A stretch of DNA of 64,000 nt from Candidatus Chloroploca mongolica (GTDB lineage Bacteria; Chloroflexota; Chloroflexia; Chloroflexales; Chloroflexaceae): positions 45,889 to 109,888 of the forward strand of contig NZ_SIJK02000019.1 in the NCBI RefSeq assembly GCF_004762035.2, read 5' to 3'. The notes beneath the pieces are model-generated. The model was not told the DNA's origin. It saw only the letters and a list, made by a program, of their open reading frames with translations, and ran no database searches. A program made the position numbers and the translations under genes. Positions 8,195-19,141 of this stretch are shown one piece after another; position 1 is the stretch's first letter, and the number at the start of each line of letters is the position of its first letter.

Positions 8195-8944
8195 ATGGAA
8201 GCACTGATCACTCAGGTTACACAGCAACTCGCTGCCATACCCGATCTCCCCTCAGGTGCGCCACTTGCGCGCCCTACACTTGACCCGTCAACAACACCAA
8301 TTGCCCACCTGATTGACCATACCATTGTCAAACCCGAGGCGGTCACGGCTCAGATCGAGCAACTCTGTCGTGAGGCGGCTGAACATCATTTTGCCAGTGT
8401 CTGCATCAGTCCCATTTTTGTCCCGCTCTGTGCGCAACTACTTGCCAACACACCCGTTGCCATTTGTACCGTGGTGGGCTTTCCTTCGGGGGCCAGCACG
8501 ACTGCCTGTAAAGTGTTTGAGACGCAAGAAGCATTGGATCACGGGGCTCGCGAGATTGATATGGTGCTTGCCATCGGGAGGCTCAAAGCTGGTGAATGGC
8601 GTGAAACAGCCCACGATCTGCACGCCGTGATTCAAGCAAGCCACGCCGCCGGGGCACTCGTCAAAGTCATCATTGAAACCGCCCTGCTGACCGAGACCGA
8701 AAAGGTAGCGGCGTGTCTCCTGGCCGTGCGTACCGGGGCCGATTTTGTCAAAACCAGTACAGGTTTTGCCGGTGGCGGGGCCACGGTCGCCGATATTCGC
8801 CTGATGCGGCAGGTGGTTGGGCCGCATATCGGGGTAAAAGCTTCGGGTGGCATCCGCACCCTCGCCACGGCCCAGGCCCTCATCGAGGCCGGCGCGGATC
8901 GCATTGGCACCAGTGCCGGTGTGGCAATTGTGGCCGAAGCCTAG
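8195..8944 (+). CDS. deoC: Deoxyribose-phosphate aldolase
   Basis: A 249-residue class I aldolase that splits 2-deoxyribose 5-phosphate into glyceraldehyde 3-phosphate and acetaldehyde in deoxynucleoside catabolism. Family signatures are IDHTIVKPEA, VCISPIFVP, VVGFPSGA, the Schiff-base lysine in DFVKTSTGF, and the second lysine in GVKASGGIR. The length fits the 220-260 residue family. The ATG at 8195 has an AGGAA ribosome site. It is followed 70 bp later by sucD; the two may share a transcript, with no obvious pathway link. Confidence 0.95.
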   Translation: MEALITQVTQQLAAIPDLPSGAPLARPTLDPSTTPIAHLIDHTIVKPEAVTAQIEQLCREAAEHHFASVCISPIFVPLCAQLLANTPVAICTVVGFPSGASTTACKVFETQEALDHGAREIDMVLAIGRLKAGEWRETAHDLHAVIQASHAAGALVKVIIETALLTETEKVAACLLAVRTGADFVKTSTGFAGGGATVADIRLMRQVVGPHIGVKASGGIRTLATAQALIEAGADRIGTSAGVAIVAEA

Positions 8945-9014
8945 GATCGCACTCTCCTACGACAACCCAAGGTTCTGAGCGGTACCGTTCAAGTGTAGAG
9001 TCATGGAGGAGACT

Positions 9015-9905
9015 TTGAGCATTCTGATCAACAAAGATACGCGCCTACTCGTGCAGGGGATCACCGGGAAAGAAGGGGCCTTCCATACGCGGTCGATGCT
9101 TGATTATGGCACCAACGTGGTCGCCGGGGTCGTGCCCGGTCGTGGTGGGCAGTCGGCCATTGAAGATCGCGTTCCTGTCTTTAATACGGTCAAAGAGGCT
9201 GTGCAGGCGACAGGGGCCAATACCTCGGTGATCTATGTGCCCGCAGCCTTTGCCCCCGATGCCATTCGCGAGTCGGCTGCGGCTGGCATCCCGCTGATTG
9301 TCTGCATTACCGAGGGCGTGCCAGCCCTCGATATGGTCGCAACCTATGCCTTTGTCGAAGAGTGTGGTGTGCGCCTCGTTGGGCCCAACTGCCCTGGTCT
9401 GCTGAGCCCCGGTCAGGCCAAGGTCGGCATTATTCCTGGCAATATCGCGATACCCGGGCCGGTTGGCGTCGTCAGCAAATCAGGTACGCTTACGTACGAA
9501 GCCGTTGATGCTCTGACGCGCCTTGGCATTGGCCAGACGACCATCATCGGGATCGGTGGCGATCCAATTATCGGCACGAATTTCATTGATGTGCTGACGA
9601 TGTTCCAGGAAGATCCTGAAACTGAAGCCATCGTGTTGCTCGGTGAGATCGGTGGCGATGCCGAGATCCAGGCCGCCAATTTTATTAAAGCCCACGTGAC
9701 CAAACCTGTTGTCAGTTTCATCGCCGGTCAGACGGCCCCCGAAGGCAAACGCATGGGCCACGCCGGGGCCATTATTAGCGGCGGTGAGGGAACGGCCCAG
9801 GAGAAGATCAAAGCGCTTGAAGCCGTCGGCGTCACTGTTGCCCGCCAACCCACCGATATCGCTCAGTTGATCAAAGAGGCAATGGACGCACGTGCCGTGA
9901 GTTAA
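9015..9905 (+). CDS. sucD: Succinyl-CoA ligase alpha subunit (TTG start)
   Basis: The alpha subunit of succinyl-CoA synthetase, converting succinyl-CoA to succinate with ATP or GTP formation. Motifs are the CoA-binding [11 protein letters not shown], the NCPGLLSPG segment and the phosphorylated histidine in [14 protein letters not shown]. The TTG at 9015 gives [18 protein letters not shown], which matches the usual SucD N-terminus and has GGAGGAG just before it. An ATG at 9003 adds four residues and is the alternative. No sucC is adjacent, so the beta subunit must be encoded elsewhere. A strong hairpin follows. Confidence 0.94.
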   Translation: MSILINKDTRLLVQGITGKEGAFHTRSMLDYGTNVVAGVVPGRGGQSAIEDRVPVFNTVKEAVQATGANTSVIYVPAAFAPDAIRESAAAGIPLIVCITEGVPALDMVATYAFVEECGVRLVGPNCPGLLSPGQAKVGIIPGNIAIPGPVGVVSKSGTLTYEAVDALTRLGIGQTTIIGIGGDPIIGTNFIDVLTMFQEDPETEAIVLLGEIGGDAEIQAANFIKAHVTKPVVSFIAGQTAPEGKRMGHAGAIISGGEGTAQEKIKALEAVGVTVARQPTDIAQLIKEAMDARAVS

Positions 9906-9909
9906 GCAT

Positions 9910-9942
9910 CGTCACCCTGCCAGCCAAGCTGGCAGGGTGACG
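9910..9942 (+). terminator. Strong hairpin after sucD
   Basis: A perfect 15-bp stem (CGTCACCCTGCCAGC and its complement) with a 3-base CAA loop begins four bases after the sucD stop. There is no T-tract, so it may be a pause or mRNA-stability element rather than a classic intrinsic terminator. It separates sucD from the kinase gene at 9988. Confidence 0.6.
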
Positions 9943-9987
9943 ACGTTGATGGTCCTCTGATGCAAAACCCCGCCGGGAGGCTCGCCC

Positions 9988-11622
9988 ATGTCACCAATTG
10001 CCCTCAACCAGCGCCATCTTGAAACCTTGAGCCAGTTGCTGATTGCTGGCGGCCATCAAGGTGTCTCTGAGTTGCTTGCTTCGTCGCTTGAACGGCTCAT
10101 CGCCTTCTGGCCAGCACAGGCCGGCGCATTGCTGTATGCCAATCCGTATGGCGATCTCCTCAAGCTTGAGCACGGCCCACTGAATGACGAGGCGCGGACG
10201 CTGATCGATCAGGCACGCCACGGCTTTGGGCGCCGCGAAGAGGGAAGTGAGCCGATCGTGGGCAGTTATTCCCTCGATGATGGGCATGATCTAATCGAGT
10301 TGCCGCTGCGCAGCGGCGGGCAAGGGGTTGGCCTGTTGCATCTAGTGGTTGATCAGCAATCGGCACTCGATAGCGCGACCGGTGGTTCTTCCCTCGACGA
10401 AGAATTGCTCGTGCTGCTCGTGCGTGCCATTGGCGGTGAGGCCGATAAGATTGCGATGTTGCGCCGCGCCGAGCGTGACCTGCGCGAGTTGAATCTGCTC
10501 TACGAAATTGGACAGTCACTCGCCGTGAATCTCGACCTCAATAGCCTGTTGAATGACATCAAACTCCGCGCCCCCAAAGTGGTCGGGGCCGAGCGCTGTT
10601 CGATCTTTATGCTTGATGAAGAGCGCAATGAACTGGTGCTCGATCTGCCAGGTGAAGCAAAGCAGTACCGGATGCCTGCCGATAAAGGCATCGTCGGCTG
10701 GGTAACCACCCACGGGGTTGGACAGGTTGTGAATGACGTTGAGCAGGATACCCGTTGGTATGATGCGATTGGGCGCGAAGCTGAGTTCATTACCCGTTCG
10801 ATCCTCTGTGTGCCGATGCGCCTCAAAGACCGCACCATTGGGGCAATGCAACTGCTCAATACGATTGATGGCCGCCCCTTTACCGACCAGGATATGCAAC
10901 TCTTGACCACGCTCGCCGCCCAGGCCGCTATCGCGATTGAAAATGCCCGCCTCTACCAGAGTCTCAAGCAAGAGCATGAACGCATCCTGACCAAAGAAGC
11001 CGATGTGCGCCACGCGATTGCCCGTGATCTCCACGATGGCCCGACGCAAAGCATTGCCGCCATTGCAATGAATATCGAGTTTATCAAAAAGCTCTTCAAG
11101 GCGATGCCCGAGCGCCTCCCCGATGAACTCGATACGCTGGCGGAACTGGTCAATAAGACGACCCACGATATTCGGACGCTGCTCTTTGAGTTGCGGCCCC
11201 TTGGCCTTGAAACGCAAGGCCTCGTCAAGACCCTTGAACAATATGTTGAGCGCTGGCGCGATCCCTCTGGCGCCGAGACCCGCCTGCGCCTCGAAGCACC
11301 GTCCAATATGCCACGGCTGCCTGCCGAACGTGAAGCGGCTGCCTTCATTATTATTCAAGAAGCGACCACCAATGCCCGCAAACACGCCCATAGCGACATT
11401 ATTACGATCTATTTGTACATGGAAGAAGACACGTTTGTTGCCAGTGTCCGTGACCGTGGGCGTGGGTTCAATGTTGCGTCCGTCGAAAACAGCTACAATA
11501 TCCGCGGGAGTCTCGGTCTGCTCAATATGAAAGAACGAGCACGCCTGATCGGGGCCGACCTCCGCATTCGTTCCGAATTGACCAGAGGGACGACGGTTGA
11601 ATTGCGGATTCCGCTCTCGTGA
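9988..11622 (+). CDS. GAF-domain sensor histidine kinase, NarL/DegS type
   Basis: A 544-residue cytoplasmic-looking kinase. A divergent GAF-like N-terminal half (10-150) precedes a clear GAF domain (about 170-325; ERCSIFMLDEERNEL, AIAIENARLYQSL). A HisKA_3 dimerisation domain follows, with the phospho-acceptor H349 in ARDLHDGPTQS. The HATPase domain has EATTNARKHAHS and a DRGRGF G1 box. HisKA_3 kinases normally phosphorylate LuxR-type response regulators, but none is adjacent; a Crp/Fnr regulator lies downstream instead. An inverted repeat upstream isolates it from sucD. The ligand is unknown. A GGGAGG ribosome site precedes the ATG. Confidence 0.9.
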   Translation: MSPIALNQRHLETLSQLLIAGGHQGVSELLASSLERLIAFWPAQAGALLYANPYGDLLKLEHGPLNDEARTLIDQARHGFGRREEGSEPIVGSYSLDDGHDLIELPLRSGGQGVGLLHLVVDQQSALDSATGGSSLDEELLVLLVRAIGGEADKIAMLRRAERDLRELNLLYEIGQSLAVNLDLNSLLNDIKLRAPKVVGAERCSIFMLDEERNELVLDLPGEAKQYRMPADKGIVGWVTTHGVGQVVNDVEQDTRWYDAIGREAEFITRSILCVPMRLKDRTIGAMQLLNTIDGRPFTDQDMQLLTTLAAQAAIAIENARLYQSLKQEHERILTKEADVRHAIARDLHDGPTQSIAAIAMNIEFIKKLFKAMPERLPDELDTLAELVNKTTHDIRTLLFELRPLGLETQGLVKTLEQYVERWRDPSGAETRLRLEAPSNMPRLPAEREAAAFIIIQEATTNARKHAHSDIITIYLYMEEDTFVASVRDRGRGFNVASVENSYNIRGSLGLLNMKERARLIGADLRIRSELTRGTTVELRIPLS

Positions 11623-11665
11623 CGGCTCTCAGCCAGTGCGTTTTCTCCGCCTTCTCATCTAGCCG

Positions 11666-11770
11666 CAATACCTTGCAAAGAAGGCGGTTGTTTTGACGCA
11701 AAGGCGCAAAGGCGCAACGTTTTTCGCGTACGTGAGCGAACCCTTCGCGCCTTCGCGTGAGGTTCTTTGA
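11666..11770. repeat. Dispersed 105-bp repeat, copy 1 (GACGCAAAGGCGCAAAGG family)
   Basis: Nearly identical over its length to 19142-19246, and related to 52891-52987. It contains tandem GCGCAAAGG units on the left and complementary CTTCGCGCCTTCGCGTGAG on the right, so it can fold. It lies in the gap between the kinase at 9988 and the Crp-like gene; no coding function is seen. Confidence 0.85.
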
Positions 11771-11857
11771 AAAGGATTGCCTCTAGCCGATGGGTACCTG
11801 GCAAGCTGCGGACAAGCGCATGCCACGAACGAGGTGGACATAGTGCAAGGAGCACGG

Positions 11858-12577
11858 ATGAACGAGGTGTTGCCCGATAAACTGAGCTACCTTCGTGATA
11901 TCGATATTTTTCGCGATCTTGCGCCTGATGAGGTCGAATTGCTCGGCAAACGTGCACCGATGCAACAGGTAGCCAGTGGCACCGTCTTTTTCTCACCAGA
12001 AGAGGCCCCTGAGGTGCTTTTTATCCTCAAAGAGGGCCGCGTACGCCTCTATCGCCTCTCGGCTGATGGCAAAGCCCTGACAACGGCCGTGCTTGACGCA
12101 GGGACGATTTTTGGCGAAATGGCTCTGCTTGGGCAGCGCCTTCACCAGAGTTATGCCGAGGCCATGGGGCCGTGTTTGCTCTGTTTGATGAGCCGCGAAG
12201 ATGTTAAAAGCATGCTGCTGAGTGATCCACGCATCGCCGCCCGCATTGCCGAGATCCTGGGCCAACGGTTGATCACGGCCGAACAGCGTCTCTCGGATTT
12301 TGCGTTCAAGAGCCTGCCCCAGCGTATAGCCGGGTTGCTGCTCGAACTCGCTCGCCCCCCCAAACCACGGTTCTTTCGCCAGGTCGGCGGCCCACCCGAG
12401 GTACGTTTTACCCACGAAGCCCTCGGTGAAATGAGCGGCACATATCGCGAGACGGCCACAAAAATTTTGAACGAATTCCGCTCAATGGGTTTAATCGAAC
12501 TCAAACGTGGGTGTGTCATCCTCCTTGATGAGGAAGGGTTACGTGAACTGAGTGAGCGGGCCCCTACCCCGCCATGA
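11858..12577 (+). CDS. Crp/Fnr-family transcriptional regulator
   Basis: From the ATG at 11858 (AAGGAG ribosome site six bases before it) the protein has 239 residues. A cyclic-nucleotide-binding-like beta barrel spans about 20-135 (FRDLAPDEVELL, GTIFGEMALLGQ). It is joined by the dimerisation helix to a winged helix-turn-helix (about 150-225; FTHEALGEMSGTYRETATKILNEF). No FNR-type cysteine cluster is visible, so an iron-sulfur sensor is unlikely; the effector is unknown. A longer frame begins at 11777, but the extra 27 residues lie beside a dispersed repeat and lack a ribosome site. Its end overlaps the convergent mfd gene by 14 bp. Confidence 0.9.
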   Translation: MNEVLPDKLSYLRDIDIFRDLAPDEVELLGKRAPMQQVASGTVFFSPEEAPEVLFILKEGRVRLYRLSADGKALTTAVLDAGTIFGEMALLGQRLHQSYAEAMGPCLLCLMSREDVKSMLLSDPRIAARIAEILGQRLITAEQRLSDFAFKSLPQRIAGLLLELARPPKPRFFRQVGGPPEVRFTHEALGEMSGTYRETATKILNEFRSMGLIELKRGCVILLDEEGLRELSERAPTPP

Positions 12578-15500
12578 CCTCCAGCACACCCATGATCTTG
12601 TCGCTCCAGTCGTTATTGAGGCGGCGCCGGTCGAGGCGAACAAATTGAGGGCCAATTTTGACGCCGGGGTCGCGGCCATAGCGCCGCCGGAGGCGTTCGC
12701 GAGCCGTTGGTTCAAGGATCGGGAGGCGGATAATGAATTCGTCGCCACTGGTGATCACTGAGCTCACCCCGGCCTGCAACGCCAGGGCTTTGATCTGCAG
12801 CCAGGTGAGCAGATGCAAGGCCGGACGCGGGGGCTCACCAAAACGATCCTGCAACTCGGTGCGCAGTTCTTTGACATCGGCAAGCGTTTGCGCCGCGACC
12901 ATGCGCTGATAGACGCCCAGGCGTACCTGGTCGTCGGCGATGTAGTCGGTAGGAAGATACGCGGTCAGCGGCAAATCAAGGGTGACAAGCGGCGCAACGA
13001 GGATCTTCTCGCTGATGACGAGTTTGCTGACGGCATCAGCCATCCGCGCCCGGTCACGTTCAGCAGAGGCGGCTGGTGTGTCGGGTTGGTCAGGCGCAAG
13101 CGGCGGCTGGGGCTGATCAACGCTCGCCTTGAGTTGTTTGACCGCCTGTTCGAGCAGCCGCGAATAGAGGTCAAAGCCGACGGCGGCAATGTGTCCGCTC
13201 TGTTCGGCGCCAAGGAGATTGCCCGCCCCCCGGATTTCGAGGTCACGCATGGCGACCCGAAAGCCCGCCCCGAGTTCGTTCGCCTCCTGGATTGCTTCGA
13301 GCCGCGCCTGCGCCTCGGCGGTCATCGGTTTGTCCTGTTTGTAGAGCAAGTAGGCATAGGCACGATTGGCACTGCGCCCGACCCGCCCGCGCAACTGGTA
13401 GAGCTGGGCTAACCCGTAGTTGGTCGCATCGTCAATAATGATCGTGTTGGCATTCGGCACATCCAGCCCGCTCTCGATAATCGTGGTACAAACAAGCACG
13501 TCATGGCGGCCTTCGAAAAAATCGAGCATCACCCGCTCGAGTTCACGCTCTTGCAGTTGCCCGTGTCCCACCCCGATCCGCACCTCGGGCACAAGATAGC
13601 GGATCCGGTTGGCCACATGGTAGATGCTATGCACCCGATTATGCACAAAATAGATCTGTCCTTCACGCTCTACTTCACGTAAAATCGCCTCGCGAATCAG
13701 CGCTTCATCGTATGGCAAGACATAGGTCTTGATCGGCACCCGTTCTTCGGGTGGCGTATCAATCACACTCAGATCGCGGATGCCTGCCATCGCCATATGG
13801 AGTGTGCGCGGAATCGGGGTCGCCGTAAGGGTCAGCACATCAACCTGGGCGCGCAACTGTTTGAGGCGCTCTTTGTGCCGCACGCCAAAGCGCTGTTCTT
13901 CATCAACCACCACCAAGCCGAGATCTTTGAAAGAGACATCTTTGGAGAGCAGGCGGTGCGTGCCAATGACAACATCGACCTGACCACGCGCGAGGGCCTG
14001 AACAATTTGATCCTGGGCTTTGGGCGAACGAAAGCGCGAGAGCATCTCGACCATGACAGGAAAGGCCGCCATCCGGCGCGTGAAGGTATCAAAGTGCTGC
14101 TGGGCAAGCACCGTCGTCGGCACCAGCACAGCGACCTGCTTGCCGTCCTGGATCGCCTTGAACGCCGCACGCAGCGCAACCTCGGTCTTGCCAAAACCAA
14201 CATCGCCGCAGATCAAGCGATCCATCGGCACCGACTGCTCCATATCGGCTTTGACATCGCTAATTGCCTGCAACTGGTCATCAGTCTCAAGAAAGGGAAA
14301 CGCGGCCTCGAGCTCGTGTTGCCATTCGTTATCGGGGCTAAAGTGGTGCCCCTGGCTCAGGCGGCGTTTGGCATAGAGGTTGAGCAGATCCTGGGCAAGA
14401 TCCTGGACAGCAGCACGAGCCTTGCGCTTCGCCCGCTCCCAATCCTGCGTCCCGAGGCGGGTGAGGGTTGGTGTGCCATCGCCGGCCCCGACATAACGGG
14501 TCACGCGATCCACCTGGTCAACCGGCACATAGATCTTGTCGCCTGCGGCATAGCGCAGCACCAGATATTCACGCTCGATCTCACCGACGGTACGCCTGAT
14601 CAAGCCATCATAGAGAGCAATACCGTGCTCGATGTGTACCACATAATCGCCGGTCTTCAGCCCGCGCACAAAAGCGGCCCGCTCATCGACACCACGCAGC
14701 GACTTGCGCCGCTCGCTCAACGGGCGCCGCTGCCGTACGCCAAAGATCTCGGCATCGGTATAGAGCGTCAGATTCACCTCGTTGAGCCGCCAGCCGGCCT
14801 CAAGTGCGCCGTGGATCACCTGAAACCCCGAAGACGGCAAGCGTTCTTCGACCAGTTCATACAACCGGGCCGCCTGTCCCGTCACGGCAACCACGCGCTC
14901 ACCGCGTTGCAACCTGGCGACAAGATCATCAACCAGACGGCGGAACTGGCCCCCAAAGAGCTCGGCAGGCTGAAAGAGCGGCGGGGCAAGGGAAGGTGTT
15001 ACCGAACCAGGCGCATCCGCATCATTATTGCTCAGATCGACCAGCGTCAGGCCGGGCCAGGTCGGCGGGATGCTCACAGCCGCCGGCAGCGCCTCGCCCG
15101 GCTCATCGGGCAAGGCAAGCTCGGCAGGAAAGAGCTCGTGCCAGAGCAGATAGGGGCGCGGAAAGGCGCTCGGCAATTCAGCGGCCTCTAGCAGTCGGGC
15201 ACGCTGATTTTCGGCATGTTCATGGAGATCAAGCGCGTGGCGGCGGAGAAACTGTGCTTCAGAAAAGAGCACCGCGCTGCCTACGGGCAGATGAGCCAGC
15301 AACGACCCCGACACTTCATGCTCAAACTGACGAAAAAAGGGCGCAAAAAACGCCCGTCCCTCAAAGCGGTCGCCATGCTCCAACCGCTCAAGGGCGGCTT
15401 CCCACTCAAGCCGGGACTCTCGGCGCAACTGATCAAGCGTCAGCGCCCTGATCCGGGTCAGGGCCTCATCGCGCCGCCAGAGCGGGATCTCGTGGGGAGG

Positions 15501-16199
15501 ACCAAGGAGCACACTGGTAACCCGGGCGGTACTGCGCTGAGTTGCGACTTCAAAACGACGGAGATTATCAATTTCATCGCCAAAGAACTCGATCCGCAAC
15601 GGATATTCATCAGCGGGAGGCCAGACATCCACCAGATCGCCGCGGCGTGTCACCTCGCCCGGCTCTTCGACCGTCGGCGCGTGGCGATAGCCAAGACGGA
15701 TCAGGCGATGAAGCAGTTCATCCTGATTGATCTGTTGACCACGCTGCAGGGCAAGCATCGCCCGTGCCAACTCAGTCGGGGTAAGGGTTGGCTGAAGCAG
15801 CGCCTTGACCGGGGCCACGATTACCAATGGCGCGGTCGGCTGCGACGCATCAAAGGCCGCCAGGCGCTGGATCACACGCAGGCGCCCAGCAATCACCGGG
15901 GCACCGGGCGACATATGTTCATAGGGCAACGCATCGCTTGCCGGATAGAGGAGCACCGCCTCGGGGCCAAGCCATTGACGAAGATCTTCGGCGGCACGCA
16001 AGGCCAGGTCGGCACTCGACAGCAGATACAACAAAGGAGCGCGCTGCACGCATGCGAGCGCCGCAACAATGGGAGTACGCCCGGCGGACGGTAACGGGGC
16101 AACCCGCACCTGCGCAGGACGATCTTGCAAGCACGTAGCCAGTCCCTCAAATGAGGGCAAACCCACCAACTCGCGCCTGAGCTCAGCAAGACTCACCAT
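12564..16199 (-). CDS. mfd: Transcription-repair coupling factor Mfd
   Basis: A 1211-residue SF2 translocase that removes RNA polymerase stalled at DNA lesions and recruits UvrA. The N-terminal UvrB-like part (about 30-350) is followed by the CarD-like RNA-polymerase-interacting domain ([32 protein letters not shown]). The translocase core has Walker [16 protein letters not shown] and the TRG motif region ([24 protein letters not shown]). The C-terminal TRCF domain is present. The length is normal for the family. ATG 16199 ([11 protein letters not shown]) is preferred; starts at 16214 or 16247 are possible, but a TATACT box at 16241-16236 lies inside the 16247 version. Confidence 0.95.
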   Translation of the reverse strand: MVSLAELRRELVGLPSFEGLATCLQDRPAQVRVAPLPSAGRTPIVAALACVQRAPLLYLLSSADLALRAAEDLRQWLGPEAVLLYPASDALPYEHMSPGAPVIAGRLRVIQRLAAFDASQPTAPLVIVAPVKALLQPTLTPTELARAMLALQRGQQINQDELLHRLIRLGYRHAPTVEEPGEVTRRGDLVDVWPPADEYPLRIEFFGDEIDNLRRFEVATQRSTARVTSVLLGPPHEIPLWRRDEALTRIRALTLDQLRRESRLEWEAALERLEHGDRFEGRAFFAPFFRQFEHEVSGSLLAHLPVGSAVLFSEAQFLRRHALDLHEHAENQRARLLEAAELPSAFPRPYLLWHELFPAELALPDEPGEALPAAVSIPPTWPGLTLVDLSNNDADAPGSVTPSLAPPLFQPAELFGGQFRRLVDDLVARLQRGERVVAVTGQAARLYELVEERLPSSGFQVIHGALEAGWRLNEVNLTLYTDAEIFGVRQRRPLSERRKSLRGVDERAAFVRGLKTGDYVVHIEHGIALYDGLIRRTVGEIEREYLVLRYAAGDKIYVPVDQVDRVTRYVGAGDGTPTLTRLGTQDWERAKRKARAAVQDLAQDLLNLYAKRRLSQGHHFSPDNEWQHELEAAFPFLETDDQLQAISDVKADMEQSVPMDRLICGDVGFGKTEVALRAAFKAIQDGKQVAVLVPTTVLAQQHFDTFTRRMAAFPVMVEMLSRFRSPKAQDQIVQALARGQVDVVIGTHRLLSKDVSFKDLGLVVVDEEQRFGVRHKERLKQLRAQVDVLTLTATPIPRTLHMAMAGIRDLSVIDTPPEERVPIKTYVLPYDEALIREAILREVEREGQIYFVHNRVHSIYHVANRIRYLVPEVRIGVGHGQLQERELERVMLDFFEGRHDVLVCTTIIESGLDVPNANTIIIDDATNYGLAQLYQLRGRVGRSANRAYAYLLYKQDKPMTAEAQARLEAIQEANELGAGFRVAMRDLEIRGAGNLLGAEQSGHIAAVGFDLYSRLLEQAVKQLKASVDQPQPPLAPDQPDTPAASAERDRARMADAVSKLVISEKILVAPLVTLDLPLTAYLPTDYIADDQVRLGVYQRMVAAQTLADVKELRTELQDRFGEPPRPALHLLTWLQIKALALQAGVSSVITSGDEFIIRLPILEPTARERLRRRYGRDPGVKIGPQFVRLDRRRLNNDWSDKIMGVLEVMAG

Positions 16200-16235
16200 A
16201 GAAAATGACCGCATCCTGTTCAGAACAATGCGGTC

Positions 16236-16264
16236 AGTATAGCACATTGATCTCTATATAATAA
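16236..16264 (-). promoter_or_regulatory. Candidate mfd promoter
   Basis: On the minus strand TATACT (16241-16236) is an excellent -10 box, with TTATTA (16264-16259) as a weak -35 at a 17-base spacing. Transcription from here would exclude the longest mfd frame and supports a start at 16214 or 16199. Confidence 0.4.
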
Positions 16265-16289
16265 CCATTAGCCAGAGCACCGAACATGC

Positions 16290-16318
16290 TTGAGGTTATT
16301 GCCATTCTATGCGATACT
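16290..16318 (+). promoter_or_regulatory. Candidate promoter of the subtilase gene
   Basis: TTGAGG (16290-16295) and GATACT (16313-16318) are separated by 17 bases, about 50 bases before the subtilase ATG. The match is moderate. Confidence 0.4.
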
Positions 16319-16365
16319 ATCGCGAGAGAAAGCAACAACGTGCGCCAGCATAGAAATCCACCCCT

Positions 16366-19131
16366 ATGAAACACACCCTCCACCGGATCATCCTCGTGCT
16401 CTTTGTTTTGGGTATCGCCCTCGTTGCCTCAACAACCACGGTGCCAGCGGCATCAACGGTATCGGACAGTGGTACGTCAAACCCGCTCACCGACCGGGTC
16501 ATCGTGCGGGTGCGCGACGAGGCCGGGGTGCAGGCCCAGCTTGCCGCCGATCCCACGACCTTCGCTGATGCCTTGGGCACACGCGTGCAGGCGAGCCTGA
16601 CCTATGTGCGGCCCTTCGATGCCACCACCCACATCTTGGCGGTGACCGGGGTCACGACACAGGCCAGTTTCGATCGCCTGCTCCAACGCCTTGCCCAGGA
16701 TGCACAGGTCGAAGCAGTCGCCCCTGACACACGGATCTTTGCGCAGATCGAGCCACAGGATCCGGGATATCAACGGTATGGCTGGTCATTCAAACCAGTG
16801 ACCCCTGACAATTACGGGGCTAACCTGCCACCCGCGTGGACAGTCACGACCGGTAGTCCCAATATTGTGATTGGCATTATTGACACGGGCATCCTGCTCA
16901 ACCACGAAGATCTGGCAGGGCGCCAGATCTCAGGCAATCCTGGCTATGATGTGATTGACGATACTGCTGTCGCAGGCGACGGCACTGGACGTGATGCCGA
17001 TCCGAGTGATCCGGGTGACTATGTGACCGAAGCCGAGGCAGCCTCGGGGCCACTCGAAGGCTGTGATGTGGTCAATAGTAGCTGGCACGGCTCGCATGTT
17101 GCGGGAACCATCGGAGCCCAGGCCAACAATGATCGTGGCCCCGCCGGGGTCAACTGGGTCTCGCCGATGCTGCATGTGCGCACGCTCGGCAAGTGCGGCG
17201 GCTATATCTCTGATGTCCTTGATGGACTCTTGTGGGCCGCCGGCGAACCCGTCGTCGGCCTCCCGTTGAACCCCAACCCAGTTCAGGTGGCCAATATGAG
17301 TCTGGGTGGCGGCGGAACGTGCAGCAGCTTTATCCAGGACATTATTAATCGGGTGGTGCAGCGCGGCGTCGTGGTTGTCGTCGCGGCAGGCAACCAAAAT
17401 AGAAACGTCAGCGAGACGATTCCCGCCAATTGCAACGGGGTCATCAGCGTCGCCGCTACGGCCCAGTCAGGCGACCGGGCAAGTTATAGCAATTATGGCA
17501 ATCTGATCACGCTGGCAGCACCCGGGGGCGACCGAAACTATGACAATGCGATCTACTCGACGATCAACAGTGGTCTGCGCGGCCCCGAAGCCGATGCGTA
17601 CGGTTTTTACCAGGGCACGAGTATGGCGGCCCCGCACGTCGCGGGCATTGTCAGCCTGATGCTCTCGCTCAACCCGTTGTTGACCCCTGCCGAGGTGAGG
17701 GCGATCCTTGAAGCAACCGTCACGCCCTTTCCCGCTGGCAGCACATGTATCGGGAAGTGCGGGGCAGGCATCATCAATGCTGGTCAGGCCGTCGAAGCGG
17801 TCGCCCGCCAGGTGCGACGGGTCAGTTTTACCACCGAACAGAGTAGTACCCGTGAAGGCTCAAGCGTGACCGTGACGCTCAGGCTCAACCTGCCTGCCGC
17901 CGAACCGGTCATCATTCCGCTGACCATCGGAGGCGAGGCACAGCCTGACGATTACACCCTGAACCCACCACAGGCACTCTTCCCGGCGGGCGCGACCGAA
18001 ACACAGATTGTGGTCGCGGCACGCACTGACACCCTCCAGGAACCTTCCGAGACGCTGATCCTAGGCTTGCAAAGCACCGCACAGGCAACCCCGAGTGCGC
18101 CGATGCAGCATACGGTAACGATTGAAGATGTGCCGGTAGAGCCAGCGATCACCGTGACACCTGCGAGTCTTGCCTTTGGAGATCACCAGGTTGATACGAC
18201 GAGCGCCTTGCAACGGATCGAGATCCAGAATAGCGGCAGTGCCACCCTCGTTTTGCAGAGCCTCGAGGTGAGCGGGGCGTTTCAACGGGAAGGCGGCGAT
18301 TGCCCCGAGCTCTTCCCAGCCGATCTGGCCGAGGGTTCGAGTTGCAGTGTTGACCTGGTCTTCAGCCCGACGCGGATCGGGCTCCACACGGGGCGTCTTA
18401 CCGTGAGCAGTAACGCCACGGATCGCCCCACATCCATCGCATTGAGCGGGCGCGGTGCTGTTCCAGCGCTGGGCTACACGCCGACGTGGGTACATATTGG
18501 GGAGGCTTTTGTGCCGCAACTGGTGACGATCACCAACCCTGGACGGGCACCGCTGGTCATCAACAGCCTGACGATCAGCGACACCTTCGCCCGTCTTGAT
18601 GGGAGTTGTGCGACAACCTGGCCGGCCACGCTTGCTCCAGGCGCACACTGTACCCTCCAGATCACGCCCGTTGTGACCAGTGCAACCAGTTATAGCGGCA
18701 CGCTAAGCATCGCCAGTAACGTGCCAGGTGGCCCGTATGTGATCGATCTCAGTGGTGGCGAGCTGATCAGCCCGACACACACAGCGCTCATCAGCACAAC
18801 GGCGCTCAGCATCACCGACACAATGGTGACGATGGAAGCCACATTGCAACGCACCGCGGCCATCACCGAAGCGTTGAGCGTCGCCTACCGGGTCACTGGT
18901 GAACGACCTGACGGCCAGGGCAACCTTGTGCTGGCACGAGCAATGGTCACGTTTGCGCCCGAGGCAACCGAGGCAACCCTACGGCTCACCTTCGACCGTT
19001 TCAGCCTCTATGGGGTACGCACCTTGCTGCTGGAACTTGGCGAACCAGCGCTGGAAAGAGATGCCGGTACACGCGCCCAGCTTGCGCTGCCGCTCGAGGA
19101 GGCCTTTGTTTTCTTGCCGTTGATTAGGTAG
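16366..19131 (+). CDS. Secreted subtilisin-like serine protease with Calx-beta and ASH-type repeats
   Basis: A 921-residue exported protease. The signal peptide (1-30) ends near VPAAS. A propeptide-like region (42-125) precedes an S8 catalytic domain with D173 (IIDTGI), H241 (HGSHVAG), N343 (AAGN) and S419 (GTSMAAPHVAG). Three cysteine-bearing loops occur in the domain. After the protease comes a Calx-beta-like segment (about 485-590), then two repeats of the ASPM-SPD-2-Hydin (DUF1573-like) type (about 600-800; LAFGDHQVDTTSALQ, SCSVDLVFSPTRIG). The protein ends with AFVFLPLIR, a short hydrophobic tail seen in other exported proteins here (compare AYLPLLIQ of the expansin-like protein). It probably degrades extracellular protein. 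Confidence 0.92.
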   Translation: MKHTLHRIILVLFVLGIALVASTTTVPAASTVSDSGTSNPLTDRVIVRVRDEAGVQAQLAADPTTFADALGTRVQASLTYVRPFDATTHILAVTGVTTQASFDRLLQRLAQDAQVEAVAPDTRIFAQIEPQDPGYQRYGWSFKPVTPDNYGANLPPAWTVTTGSPNIVIGIIDTGILLNHEDLAGRQISGNPGYDVIDDTAVAGDGTGRDADPSDPGDYVTEAEAASGPLEGCDVVNSSWHGSHVAGTIGAQANNDRGPAGVNWVSPMLHVRTLGKCGGYISDVLDGLLWAAGEPVVGLPLNPNPVQVANMSLGGGGTCSSFIQDIINRVVQRGVVVVVAAGNQNRNVSETIPANCNGVISVAATAQSGDRASYSNYGNLITLAAPGGDRNYDNAIYSTINSGLRGPEADAYGFYQGTSMAAPHVAGIVSLMLSLNPLLTPAEVRAILEATVTPFPAGSTCIGKCGAGIINAGQAVEAVARQVRRVSFTTEQSSTREGSSVTVTLRLNLPAAEPVIIPLTIGGEAQPDDYTLNPPQALFPAGATETQIVVAARTDTLQEPSETLILGLQSTAQATPSAPMQHTVTIEDVPVEPAITVTPASLAFGDHQVDTTSALQRIEIQNSGSATLVLQSLEVSGAFQREGGDCPELFPADLAEGSSCSVDLVFSPTRIGLHTGRLTVSSNATDRPTSIALSGRGAVPALGYTPTWVHIGEAFVPQLVTITNPGRAPLVINSLTISDTFARLDGSCATTWPATLAPGAHCTLQITPVVTSATSYSGTLSIASNVPGGPYVIDLSGGELISPTHTALISTTALSITDTMVTMEATLQRTAAITEALSVAYRVTGERPDGQGNLVLARAMVTFAPEATEATLRLTFDRFSLYGVRTLLLELGEPALERDAGTRAQLALPLEEAFVFLPLIR

Positions 19132-19141
19132 GGGCTAGCAT

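Noticed and set aside
13797..15191. 464-codon open frame on the plus strand
   Set aside because: It is antisense to mfd, its translation has no recognisable motif, and the GC-rich codon pattern of mfd readily creates such shadow frames.
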